Of a DNA stretch of 64,000 nt, positions 23,811-35,951 are shown piece after piece (position 1 is the first letter of the stretch; the number at the start of each line of letters is the position of its first letter). Under the pieces are notes generated by a model. It was not told the origin of the DNA. It saw nothing but the letters and a program-made list of their open reading frames with translations, and searched no databases. Origin of the DNA: Cryptomeria japonica (Eukaryota; Streptophyta; Pinopsida; Cupressales; Cupressaceae); contig NC_081408.1 of NCBI RefSeq assembly GCF_030272615.1, forward strand, positions 339,976,793 to 340,040,792. The letters are read 5' to 3'. A program made the position numbers and the translations under genes.

Positions 23811-23925
23811 AAAATGTCTTGACACAGGTGCAGAATGCATTGACATAGGAGTAGAATGCATTGACATAGGTACAAATCCCTCTGACACAGGTGCAGATCC
23901 CTTTGACATAGGCACAAAAGTGCCC
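23811..23925 (-). repeat. 21-bp minisatellite encoding seven-residue repeats
   Basis: Five units of the form (T)CTGCACCTGTGTCAnnnnnT lie in tandem and in frame (minus-strand frame starting 23927). They give a repeated (A/V/T)P(V/M)S motif followed by three variable residues. The unit length is a multiple of three and frame is kept across all five. Confidence 0.75.
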
Positions 23926-24009
23926 ATAAAGCCCTAAGTTGCCCTATTTCTTAGGTTTTTCACCTGCAAATCAGCTCAAAAGGCACTCAAAACATGGTTA
24001 GATGGTTAG

Positions 24010-24030
24010 TTCACATCGGGTTCACCAAGA
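24010..24030 (-). promoter_or_regulatory. Primer-binding site of the nested element
   Basis: On the minus strand TTGGTGAACCCGATGTGAAC starts a few bases after the LTR end TCTACA. The plus strand therefore ends in TTCACCA, as the 3' end of a charged-tRNA acceptor would. I could not assign the tRNA. Confidence 0.6.
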
Positions 24031-24032
24031 AA

Positions 24033-25388
24033 TGTAGATAGGAATATGGAAATCATCAAAGCAAGTAGATATTTAAGCTAGGTCAATCACAAAAACTAAA
24101 ATGCAGTGACAAATCCTAATTACATTCAATAGAGATGCATAAAAAACAAGACATTCAATTCAAATGCAAACCATCGCAAATGTGAATATCTCCTCCAGAA
24201 ATCTCCATTGTCCTTCTTTCTCCTTCAAATTGCTTTGTTTTGTGGATCTCACCTTCAAAGTGCATAAGTATAATATGAAAGCAAGATTGACAAGACGAGA
24301 TGACAGCATAAGGGTACTAGAAGCGTGATTGATTCGACCCTTTTGATAGAAGAAATTCATCCAATTTATAGACAAATTGGAGAAAAGACCAGATTAGCAT
24401 GAAAGTGATTCGAATGGAAATTCAAATCAAGAATAGAAAAATTATGACAAGTGTATGACAAATTGCTATGCAAGGATTATGACAAGAATTTGAAATAGAA
24501 ATAGACATTTAGGAATTTAGGAGAAATTAGAAAATTAAGTTAGAAATAATGACTTGGAAATTAGGAAATTGATGCAAATTAGATAAATTAATTAATAATT
24601 TTTCATTCATTATTTAATTTACAAAAAGAGGAGGAACTAATTAGCCAATTAAATAAACATTTAATTGTGACAAGAAGACTTAGGATAGATAAATCATTTA
24701 ACCTAGAGGGAGAAATGACAAACAAGGTTAAATGAATAAATCATGAAACCCTAGAAGATGAATTAGAAATGCAAGGATGACAATTAGGTCTTGATGTAGG
24801 ATCGATTTGATCATGATTCTGACTTGATAAAAGACCAATACTTATAAACGATTGAGATTGGTTGACAAATTGACCAAGATTGATAAATGCGCCAATTGAC
24901 AAGGAATCAATGACTAATTGATCCCAATTGACACAATTGAGAAGGACGATGATCGATGACAAATCAATCGCAAAATGACAAGATTGAAAAGGACAACGAT
25001 CAATGACAAATCGATCGCAAAATTGATGAGATTTGACAAGGATTGATGGTGAATCGATCGCAAGATGACAAGATTGAGAAGAGGACAAAACCCTAATTCT
25101 ATCATCAATTAGGATTGATGATGTCCAGAATGATGACAAATGAACATGCACATTGATACAACAAGATAAGACTGACCAAAATCATGACAAAAGGTTATTA
25201 TCGACAAGACCAAATTCAGAAGCGAGACAAATGAAGAATGCAGAAGAAGGACTTGATGCTCGCAAATGATAAAGACAAAATGTGCAACATAGGAGAAATG
25301 TTAATACGATGCAAAAACCCTAAAATAAGGCAATGCGCAAATGTTAAAGTATGATTCCGCAAGTGTTGACCATTTTTAGACATCTACA
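24033..25388 (-). repeat. 5' LTR of the nested element (1356 bp)
   Basis: Partner of 16842-18241, about 97% alike in the first 180 bp compared by hand. Ends TCTACA followed by the CCAAG duplication. Confidence 0.88.
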
Positions 25389-27484
25389 CCAAGATACCAA
25401 AAATACATACACATTCTATTAACATGATTCTATTTCAATTCAACTACAAGATACATTACCATAAATCTCAATGTCCTCTTAAAAAAACATAAGTCTAGTC
25501 CTAAGATAATATAAACCACTACGTATACATAACCAATATATCAAGAGCATTTCTCTTTTACTACATGTTTCTAATTACAAATTTTACATGATAATTGCTT
25601 CACAAGTGCCATGATATCAAATACATCCATCTGCAACAATAATCATCCATAAGATACAATGATAGAAGAACCACATCAATGAATGAAGAATTCAATGAAG
25701 ACATCCCAAGGGAAGAAGGCATCAACCACCCAACCATGTGGAATGAAAGGAACCACCCCCCATGTTAGGAGGTGAAACAAGGTCCCAACATACACTCTAG
25801 AACTAAGCTAACTCCTAACAATCAAAGAGAATTCAACAACTCAATAACCACAACAACAAAAAGCATTTAAGCGAATCACAAGACAATTGACAATAGAAAC
25901 TCCCAAAGGTAAGACAACAAGAAAAGCCATAGATACATATCATGGACAAGGAGACATGTAGGAGTGGAGTGTCATCTCATGCTATCCTCCAAATAGAAGG
26001 TACTACCTTGATAACATGTTTGAGCATGTTATCCGAATATAGAAGGCATAACCATGATCGACATGTGGAGCCATCTCAACCTATGAGAGATTCAAGGGAG
26101 ATTGACTTGTTATTAGAATAGCCTTCCCAAACTTATCCTAAAATATCCTCCCTAGGATCCAGTATTTTGGCTCACATCCATTATTATCTTTATTACGTGA
26201 AACCTATTTACCCATCCCATGTAATTAATTATTAATGTTATCACTTGTTTACAATAAGGAAAACTTTCAATGTGCCCTTGTGGTCTAGACTCTAAGCATC
26301 CTTACTAGGAACCTCCTAGTAGCCTATCTCTCATGACCTCAATCATCACATGAAAGCCCACTGCCCCTATCATTCTCCAAAACAATAACAACAAAGGGCT
26401 CAATGCAACATCCATAATACATAAACATGCAACCAAGTGCCAACAATGCAAAGACAATATCCTCATAAAAAAATACTAAATCACTAGCCAATATCATAGG
26501 GCACTCAAATCTACCATAAGAATCAATGAAATGTTTACAAAAAGGCTCATCAAGTTGCTGGAGAAAGGGAAATAGCACAAACTCAACATCATGGCATATC
26601 AACAAGTTGAAGCTAACATACAACCTCTATGAGAAGACATATCAGTTGCCAGAGCATAAAACATCAATAAATAACCAAATCTAAAAATACTCAATACTAG
26701 AAAACATAAGGAACCTCAATACAAGCCTCTGGTATCAAAAGTGATTCGAAAAAGTTAGCCGAAAAGAGTAACCAACAAAAACCCAACAAAAATCAAGAAA
26801 AAATAAAGCAAAAATCCAGCAAAAATCTAGAAAACTATGATGCAAAATCCAAATAATGATTTTGAAAATAAAATGACATAGATAACATTAACACCCAAAA
26901 ATACACTTAGTAGAGTCCCCGAGACTAAGGAAAATGAATGAAATAAATGGATTAACAAATCATTAGCTAAAATGAAATATTTCTCAAAACAACCATTCAT
27001 GGCTTCCTAACAAATAAATCACAGAGAGAGTCATAGAGTCAAATACCAGACTCAAAAACACTCTCAAAAGAATCAAAATCTCAAATAAGGCTAAAGGATT
27101 AAGTCCCAAGCCAAATAAACTCACAAACAAAATAAAAAGGCTTTTATAGAAATATACATCTGACAATGCTTGATTGCGAAAATTCATAGAAATGAAAATA
27201 AACACACCCGGATTTCACAAATGCTGAAAGGGATCTCAAGGAAAAATCCAAAACTTAGATTTAAAATAGAAAACATCATACAAAGAACCTTCAATACAAA
27301 TCCCAATATTCCCAGTGCTGACCATTCCTATCAATGCTCACAACCAATAGAAAAAATGTATTTTCCCCATCTATAGTTTAAACCCTATAATATAAATCAT
27401 ATTAAATAAATTAAACCTTTAACTATACAAATAATTAGTTATCCCAAACTACTCGTACCTAATCTTTTTTGCAAACACAGAGCA

Positions 27485-27929
27485 TGCAAAATCATGAAGA
27501 TGCATAATCACACACCTCGCCTTAGTGTTATTGCTATACTGATGCATAGAAAAACAACTACCCAATTCCAACAACCAAGTCTCTGCCTAGATGCCACTGC
27601 TAGAACCATTAAAATTAGGAGGATGTGACCTCCAAAGATATCTCATATGACTATCGACACTTGCCTCTAGGTCCACCTCAACTCTTCTCTTCCTAGGAGA
27701 ACATGAAATCTCTCTCTCTCTCTCTCTTGATAATAAGAATGATGAGACTCCTCCTACTGATTATCCTCTTATCTCAGCCCTAAGCAACCAAGGAGCTCTT
27801 GAATCACATTCACTAACTACAGAACCACATCACCGTTATGTTGATTCTATGGCTGCTACCGCTACTCATGACATTGGACTCTGTAAAAACCTCAGGATGA
27901 GGATTCCATTGAGTACCCATATGACCAAC
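27485..27929 (-). pseudogene. Copy B gag fragment
   Basis: Aligns with 293-730 of copy A, including the CT microsatellite (27712-27730 against 511-528). It lacks the gag start and primer site because a deletion near 27930 joins it to mid-LTR sequence equivalent to position 2019. No open frame of note remains. Confidence 0.65.
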
Positions 27930-30840
27930 GAGACAATTCACAATAGAAACTCCTAGAGGTGAACCAACGAACAAAAGCATAGATACATATCATGAACAAG
28001 GACACATGTAGGAGTGCAGTGTGATCACATTCTATCCTCCAAATATAAGGTACTACCTTGATAACATGTCTTTCCATGGTATCCTCATATAGAAGGCATA
28101 TCCCTGATAGACATGTGGAGTCATCTCAACTTATGAGAGATTCAAGGGAGATTGACTTGTCATCAAAATTGCCTTCCCAAGATTATTGTAATACATCCTC
28201 CCTAGGATCAAGTCTTTAGGCTCACATCTATTATTATCTTGATTAGGTGAATCCAATTTACCCATCCCATCTAATTAATTATTAATGTTATCACTTCTTT
28301 CCAATAAGGAAAACTTTTAATGTGCCCTGGTGGTCTAGACTCTAAGCATCCTTACTAGGAACCTCCTAGTAGGCTATCTCTCATGAGCCATAATACATAT
28401 ACATGCAACCAAGTGCCAACAATGCAAAGACAAGAGCCTTATAAAAAAATAATAAATCACTAGCCAATATCATAAGGCACAAAAATCTGCCATAAGTATA
28501 AATCAAACCTCTAGAGAAAGGCTCATCAACTTGATGGAGAAAGGGCAATGACACAAACTCAACATCATATCATATCAACAAATTGTAGTTAATATACAAC
28601 CTCTACTACAAGGCATATCTCTTGTCGGAGCATAAAATATCATTAAATAACCAAATCTAAAAATATGCAATACTGGAAAACGCCAGGAAATGAGAATACA
28701 AGGCATTGGTATGAAAATAGATTTGGAAAAGTCATCTTAGAGGACTAATCAGCAAAAACCCAACAAAAATCCAAAAAAATCTCATGAAAAAGCTAAATTA
28801 TGATTTTGAAGATAAAATCACATAGACAACATTAAGACCCAAAAATACACTTAGTAGAGTCACCTGGACTAAGGAAAATGAATGAAATAAACAGATTAAC
28901 AAATCATAAGCTAAAATGAAAGATTTCTCAAAACAACCATTCATGGCTTCCCGAAAAAAAAATCACAGAGAGTCAAATACTAAAATAAAAAACACTCAAA
29001 AGAATCAAAATCTCAAACAAGGATAAAGGATTAAGTCCCAAGCCCAATAAACTAGGCTAAAGGATTATGTCCCAACCCTAATAAACTCACAGAACAAAAG
29101 AACAAGGCTTCTGCAAAAATATGCATCCAGCAATGCCCGGTTGCCAAAATTCATATAAATGAAAATAAACACACCTGGATTTCACAAATGCCAAAATGGA
29201 TCTCAAGGCAAAATCCAAAACTTGGATTTAAAATATAAAACATTTTATAGGTAACCTCAACACCAAATCCCAATATTCCCAATGTCGGCCATTCCCGACA
29301 ATGCACACAACCAATAGAAATATTATATTTTCCCCAGCTGTAGTTTAAACCTTATAATATAAATCACATAAAATAAATTAAACCTTTAACTATACAAATA
29401 ATTATTTACCCCAACCTTCCTGCACACAATCTTTTTTGCAAACACAAAGAATACAATTTTTGAAAAATAAAATGTACATGGAAGAATCCTTCGATTTGGA
29501 TAATAGAATAAATGGAAATGAAAACTTGTTAAAGTGCAATCCAAACCAAGCAAGCCCAAAGCCAAAATCTTCAGCTCCAATCTTCAATCAAAATCCCCAA
29601 ACTTGCCAAGAAATCTTCCCAAAGGTAATCTGACAAAACCATTCAAAAACCTTGCCTCCAAACCGACAAACCAAAATATTTAAAAATCATATAAAACCTA
29701 CGTACCCGAATTTATAATATTTTTTATCTCCCAAAGCATATTAGCCAATAGTAAATAAGGTTAGTTAAGAAAAATATATTAAATCTTATTTACCCTGCAA
29801 TAAGAGAATATAATAAAATAATAAACCAATCAATAAATAATAATCATGCCCCAATAAAATAAGAGCCATAAATAAAATATAAACCACAATTAAATTAAAT
29901 CTCAATAAATAAATAAATAATAAACAATAAACAATAATCCATTAAACAGTAAATATCAAATAAATAATTAAACCATAAATCAATTAAATAATAAAATAAT
30001 AAATAAATATAAAATACTAATCCAGAACCTCCAATAAAATAATAAATAGATAAATAATAAATTGCTCAACAAAAATAAATCAAACTAAACCATAATAATG
30101 ATAATAATAATCCACCGATTAATTAATCATTAATGAACAATATAATTAAACATTATTTAATTGAATAAATAATCAAATACTGAGAAAACACCAACTGACC
30201 ACAACTCAAGTTACTAACATAGAAAATCACGTCAAGACATCTGATAACCAAGGTAAACAACTTAAGCCTGAAGTGTATAGAGGGAACTCATGCCATTTTC
30301 GATAACTTGCCATTGGGATTAAGACATGCTCAGACCCATGGAACTAGGTGGACTCAATGTCTAGTACCTACAATCCTGCATCCACCAATCCACTATACAA
30401 CATATACAATAATACATCATAAGTAAACAAATAATTGATAAAGAATATGAATGCCACATCTTGCTTGCAATGAGTGACATGACATCTTTCCTATCACGAA
30501 TACAGTCATAGAACAATAATGTCAACTCATCACATATAATTGGCTAATAGGGTTAGCATAATCACAATGCCATCAAATCCTAAAATCAATATAATCCATC
30601 TAGTATAGAAATACATGTAAAGTCCATCAAATATAAGTCCATCATATATCACGATCATCAATAACAAGTATCATCATCCACATAGTCATCGAATATCATA
30701 TATCCATATAATGCCTACCATCATCATAAGGATCTGAAATACAAATAGACTCATAGTCATAATCCCAAAACATGATATAGAAGTCTAGATAAGTCTATCC
30801 ATGCATAAGTCAAAAATCCACATCAAGGAGAGACACTACA
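27930..30840 (-). repeat. Copy B 5' LTR remnant
   Basis: Aligns with 2019-3830 of copy A and then continues as the LTR start part not present there. About 29700-30190 is a low-complexity AATAAATAA-rich block. It ends at the terminal ACTACA (30840) followed by CATCA. A small tandem duplication (AGGCTAAAGGATTA words) lies near 29015-29085. Confidence 0.7.
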
Positions 30841-30845
30841 CATCA
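30841..30845 (+). repeat. Target duplication of copy B, right (CATCA)
   Basis: Pairs with 16264-16268. Joining 16263 to 30841 keeps a copia pre-integrase reading on the minus strand. Confidence 0.8.
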
Positions 30846-31300
30846 GATGTAGATACAACAAAATTCATTTCTACCTTAATCTGATGGTGAGGATGAAGAA
30901 TCCAAAGCCCTTTTCCTCAATTTCATAGATACACTATTGCATTGAGTTGTGCATGCATCTAGCTTATACAAGGTACCAATCTAAACACCCTTATGAGGAA
31001 CCATAGCTCCTCTTTTCATCTTTCATTTGCCACTTGAGAAAATAACCTACACACCCACACCCCTCATCTTTATAATTGAAAGTAGGTTTCATGTCAAACT
31101 AGGGATATGCAGAACACTATCAACCCCCTTCACTATACCATAAGGGAATTGGATCTTGACCCTTCAAAGACCAATAAAATTCAAGTGAGAGTCATCACCT
31201 AGATATACCTTCCCACCATCAAACTCTTCATAGTTAAAGAACCAACCTCTATGAGAATTCATGTTGAAAGTGGCACTTGAATCTATCAACTGGACAAATA
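30846..31300 (-). pseudogene. Ty1/copia protease and start of pre-integrase
   Basis: The minus strand near 31260-31290 encodes a DSSATFNM stretch, the aspartic-protease active-site region (DSGA in intact copia). NSHRGWFFNYEEFDGG and VYLGDD follow, as in the family. In-frame stops and frame changes interrupt it. The Gly of DSG replaced by Ser would likely abolish activity even without the stops. Confidence 0.65.
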
Positions 31301-32173
31301 TTGATACGTGCATTTTCAAGACTATGATAAAATAATCTTCTTAATCTTAAAAGGATTTTTGAAAGTTAGATCAAAGAAATCCATTTTACCTTTATTTTTC
31401 TTCTCCTCCTTTCACTCATAATGGAAATGACCAATTTTTCCATAGTTCCAATATTTCACCTTGGAATTTCAACTAGGAGCCTTAGATCTCCCTAGATAAT
31501 TTCATTTACCCTTCTTATTATTCTTCTTGCCTTTCTCCATTGTTGGACCATGAGAAACTAGGTCCTCCTTAACAATCTTAGAAGATTTCCTTCACATCTC
31601 TTTAGATAACAACAAAGCATCGACATCCTCCATCTTTCAAGTGTTTGTTTTGCTTCCAATGACCATTACAAGGTGATCCCATGAGTTTGGAAAAGGACAC
31701 AATAGAATCATGCATTTTTCCTTCTCGTCAATATTAATATCAAAAAAACCTATTTGGGCAAATAGGGTGTTGAATGTGGGATGTACAGTGGATCCTCCTT
31801 CCTCCATCTTCAGAGAATACAACGTCTTTCGCAATGATACTTTGTATACCAAGAATTTACCTTAAATAATATTACCAAGCTTCTTCCAATGCTCAACTAG
31901 AGTCTCCTCTTCATTGACATTTAACAACACAAAATTAGCTAAACAAAATCTTATCAACCCCTTGGATTTCTGATGCATTGTATCCCACACATCCTGTGGT
32001 GTAGTTTAGGGTTTTCCCAAAGAAACTACAACCCATATATCTCTATCTATGATCATTTTCTCCATTTTGAGTTTCTACAACTCAAAATTGTTACCAAGTA
32101 ACTTCATCTCTATTCTACTTGATGTGCTTGGAACTCTAAAACTGCAACGAGGTTTTGAGATCTCTGTTTCCAT
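31300..32173 (-). pseudogene. Ty1/copia gag (UBN2 domain plus degenerate CCHC knuckle)
   Basis: An ATG at 32173 opens a frame matching copia gag. It has an FEL.KLKMEKMIIDRDIW-like opening, LANFVLLNVNEEETLVEHWK, then LYSLKMEEGG (open piece 31852-31637) and LLCPFPNSWDHLVMVIGS. A zinc knuckle near 31420-31460 reads YWNYGKIGHFHYE, having lost its Cys residues. A Lys-rich linker precedes it. Several TAG/TGA stops. This would have formed the virus-like particle. Confidence 0.7.
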
Positions 32174-32205
32174 AATTCCCACTAAAACTAGGTTAAAATT
32201 TTTGG

Positions 32206-32221
32206 CCTTGATTTAATACCA
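32206..32221 (-). promoter_or_regulatory. Copia primer-binding site
   Basis: The minus strand reads TTGGTATTAAATCAAGG two bases after the LTR end CTTTCA, a degenerate tRNA-iMet site. Confidence 0.65.
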
Positions 32222-32223
32222 AT

Positions 32224-32894
32224 TGAAAGGAAGAAATGTATGGAATAATTATTCAAACTAATAAATCTAACATGAGAGTTGATTCAAAAATTTATTACAA
32301 ACCCTTGAATTTCTACAACTTAGATAAACACATACAAATTCAAATTTAAACAAATAAAACTATAATACTAGATTTTTGTGGGAAAACACTTTTGGAAAAA
32401 AACCCACACTCCAAAAGCTATAGCTCAATTTTATTATCAACAACAAACAACAATTGAAATAAAATGCACAAAACCAATTCTCTTCAAGAGTATTTACAAC
32501 AACATCAAAATCTAGATAATTTTTGCCATATAATAACTTCTTAGAAGATTTCCAACCTACATTACAAAATATAATAAGAAGAAATTTTTTTACAGAGCTC
32601 AACACAAGTGGAAAGTGCCAATGGTTTCCAACAGCAACTCATACAATCAAAAGGTAAAGGTGTGAAAAAAAAAACTTGTCATTTCCATGACACATTGCAC
32701 ATAGCAACTTTTTAAACCACTAATGCATGACTCAATCATAACAATCATCTTACAATATGCAACACCTACCTCAAACCACTTGTCAAAAGTGAAATACACC
32801 ATAAATAGAAGCTACCAAAAAGTAACTCTCCATGACTCTTGAAGTAAACTAATAATCATTATAGTCATAATAGGTATTTTTCATAGTCCCAACA
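32224..32894 (-). repeat. 5' LTR of the copia relic (671 bp)
   Basis: On the minus strand it starts TGTTGGGACTATG and ends CTTCCTTTCA, typical copia LTR termini, with the primer site and gag following in the right order. The matching 3' LTR was not found in the window. Confidence 0.65.
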
Positions 32895-34759
32895 TACAAA
32901 CTTATGACACTAGTCCCCTAAACTTTAGAACTTCCAAAGCTGGTGCAAAATAAATAATTAAATAATCTACATATTAGGACTCTAAGGAAGAGACACCTTA
33001 ATACTAATGTCATCTATGTATGAAGAATAGTCCAAGAGATAATATCATTTGAAAGATCACTAGGAGGGGCAAATAAACAAGTCCCTCCATTGCATGACAA
33101 ATAGAAAACCAAGAAGGAAAAATAGGAAGATGGGCCAACAAGTGCAACATCAATGCAAGAAGATTTGATAGGAGTGAAAATTTGTGAAGAAAAAAGAAGA
33201 GAACATGTATAGGGATGAACCATCATACTGTCGTCAAGACACAACAAGGTTACCCTAGAAACCAAACACTCATAAAATCCCGAAGAGGAAACATCCTCCA
33301 AAGAGATAGGATCATGAATAGTTAAGTGATTACTAGGAGCATTTTTCCTTGAAGTTGTAGGACCCTTTTGGCACCCTAAGAATAATTTGAAGCTAAAACA
33401 ATACAATGTATTAGATAGTAAAAAATTTAATACTTATGTACATACAACATCACTTGATAATGAAACTCTATTTATATAATAGTGAGATTTTGATCAGGCA
33501 AAATTAATCTCATAATACAATGGGATTTGTTTTGATACATAAAAATTATTGTAATAGTGGAGAGATAGAAGAGTCTTTATATATTAGAGCTTGATGGTAT
33601 AATTTTTTATATTTTATTGAAAGTTACTCTTCATATTAGAAGTCAAAATTTAAGATAAAGACTCTAAATATCATAAAAAATTAGTAAATTTAATATTACA
33701 AATTATAGTTGGGAATTAGATCAAATGGTTCAATCCTTTCCACATTTTCCTTATTGAGTGATCATAATATCATTTTGTTTCCAACCTTATTCACATTTTA
33801 GATCTATTAAATGTTTTACCTTCTTGCTGATTCGACTCTCGCTCCATGATGAATACTTATTCATAGACTCATATAAATAAATGTTACCTACACTAATGTT
33901 TTGTCAATTTTATATCAGTTGAATTTTAATTTACAACCACCAAATATAGAATAATTCCCATATAATATTTTTGCACTCAAGAGAATTAAAATATATTAAA
34001 TAGATATCTATAATTTTGAGTAAATTAATTGAGCATTAATTAACAATTTGTTTTTTAGATACTATGCATTAAGATAAAAATGTGTACTTTATTATATTTA
34101 AAAAGGAAATGGAATAATAAAAGGTAGAGATGTATATGTAATATTGATGAAGAGGTGATAATTTTGAATTTTGTAAAGGATTATTACTTTGCAATTTTAT
34201 ATCAAATTTGAGATGACTCTTTGAGTCATTTTCACATTGCAAAACATTTCTTCATATCTGTGGATGAAATCTATAATGTATAGATTTGACCCTATTGTCT
34301 ATGATCCTTTTATACCTACAAAAGAAACTAATTGGTGTTGAAAAATAACCTTTGGAGATTTCCATGCTAGGGATTTTGCCTTAGAAAAGCCTTATTGATT
34401 GATTCAATACTTCTAATCAGATTTTCTATACAACATCTAATAAATGTATATGGTGTAATAATGATGATAAACTAAAAATTGGAACTAATTAAAAAATGAT
34501 TGATCATATAGAAAAAATGGTAAGTGGTGGTGATAAATGATGAATAGAAAGTAAGGAGTAGTAGACGAGGAGAGAGAAAAGAGGTAATGAAAAGAATGTG
34601 AAAGAACTAAACATGAAGGAGAAGAATGTTTTTTGAATGCTAGAGGAACCATGCCATTTTCAAATTTTAGTTGTCCCTATGGAAAAATTAAAAAGGGCTG
34701 ACAACCCAATACTACTTCAAAAAATATTTTCTATGCAAACTGTAGACCATCTTTTCAAA
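32895..34759. other. AT-rich intergenic stretch with one unassigned frame
   Basis: A 130-codon minus-strand frame (33406-33014) has a Ser/Leu-rich composition (LEDVSSSGFYECLVSRVTLL) and no motif I recognise. It may be chance or a gene fragment. The rest (33410-34640) is AT-rich with no coding signal and no element ends that I can see. Confidence 0.35.
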
Positions 34760-35951
34760 CAACTCATACATTTAAATTCTAATGGTAGCTCCTATGTAAA
34801 TGTCAAAGTGGAGGTAAAATGCATTAATGTAAATTGCATGGGTGAAACATTTCAATAGCTATCATTTGTAGAGTCCATGGTTGGGTCTCCAACAATGTCT
34901 TGATTAGTACCATTGTGTATGTGGCTGTTTTGATGAATGGATGGATAGAACTAGAAAATTAACACAATTGAAGAAAAGAAACACTATAGTTTGAGAATGA
35001 TGATAAAGCTTTATTTGGTTGGAAAAGTGAGAAGCATTTCAATCAATAGTTTGGGCATTTACTTTAGAGAGGCATCTTCTTGAAGGTGTTTAACCCTTAT
35101 ACAGGCATGAATGGGCTAGGTAATGAATCATTAAATTTAAAAAGAACTTCTAAACCTCCTTTTGTTGTTGATTCTAGTTTGATTGATGCTACAAAAGATT
35201 TAATAAGTAGATCAAGATCAATTAGATCTATTTTATGATCAATAATAACAATTGATATTGATTCAAGGTTGACAAAAGAATCCCCTTCTTTTATTTATGA
35301 GGTCATCAAACTAGAAGGGATACTACCTATGATTTTGTTAGGTTAGGTGTTGTTGCTTAAGTTACATCAAGGAGGGATTGACAATTATCAATAATTTCAA
35401 TTGACTATATAACTAGTATAATTGTTAGACCTATTGATAAAGGTATAAAGACTAAGAAATATGAATAGTGCGCACATATCATCTTTTCAAACTCAAGTGT
35501 CAAACGAATGTGTGAGAAGTGAGCAATGTCTTTACATTCTTAAAATTATCATGATGACTCTATGATGTCACTAACTTTACCCATATCCCCTATGCTCAAG
35601 TTCTTCTTGAGATCGATCTATGGAAAGCTCTTCCAAATAATATTGTCAAATTTATCAAATACCTATATAACATCATTTTAAAACATTTATATCAAATCAA
35701 TTCACAGATCGTATATCATTAAATTTGTTGACTATCTGTCTAACTAAATATAACCATAAGAAGTGCTATTAAAACTCCTTAGTGTTTCCATAATCAAAAT
35801 AGACACTACAATATCACCTCATTCACAAGAAACTGATGTTATTCTTCTTGAGAAATAGAGAAAGAGCACGGTTGGCCAGTATAACAACATGTATGACATC
35901 AAATGCACCTCCCAATTTCCCTGCAAAAATGCTTATACTATTTACACTAAC
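34760..35951. repeat. Segment C, copy 2
   Basis: Homologous to 3832-4795, with extra blocks near 35285-35340 and 35716-35878 that copy 1 lacks. The shared part ends near 35955, at the boundary of a possible exon on the minus strand. Function unknown. Confidence 0.65.

Larger units (their letters stand above)
16842..25388 (-). mobile_element. Non-autonomous LTR retrotransposon with PMD fragment and Gln-rich frames, no pol
   Basis: LTRs of 1400 bp (16842-18241) and 1356 bp (24033-25388) surround a 5.8-kb interior, with a perfect CCAAG target duplication. Orientation is minus. A polypurine tract (AAAGAGGGGCAAAA) directly precedes the left LTR on that strand, and a tRNA-CCA-type primer site (TTGGTGAACCCGATGTGAAC) follows the right one. 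The interior has no gag-like, RT or integrase sequence. It holds a 21-bp coding minisatellite, Gln-rich frames with an internal duplication, a plant mobile domain fragment and a 31-34-bp tandem repeat. LTRs differ by about 3% in the part I compared, so it is the youngest dated layer here. It presumably relied on a Tat-type partner. Confidence 0.85.
16269..30840 (-). mobile_element. Copy B: Ty3/gypsy deletion derivative with about 4-kb LTRs, carrying a nested element
   Basis: On the minus strand the element begins TGTAGTGTCTCTCC at 30840 and ends GCAGGCATTACA at 16269, with CATCA duplicated on both sides. Its parts are a 5' LTR remnant (27930-30840), a gag scrap (27485-27929), and a 3' LTR (27484-16269) split by an 8.5-kb element. 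Two deletions are visible against copy A: one removes the LTR end, primer site and gag start (equivalent to 731-2018), and one joins gag to mid-LTR. No pol remains. It landed inside the copia relic. Confidence 0.75.

Noticed and set aside
33014-33406. 130-codon minus-strand frame as a host gene
   Set aside because: No recognised domain, start context or neighbouring exon; kept only as an unassigned frame.
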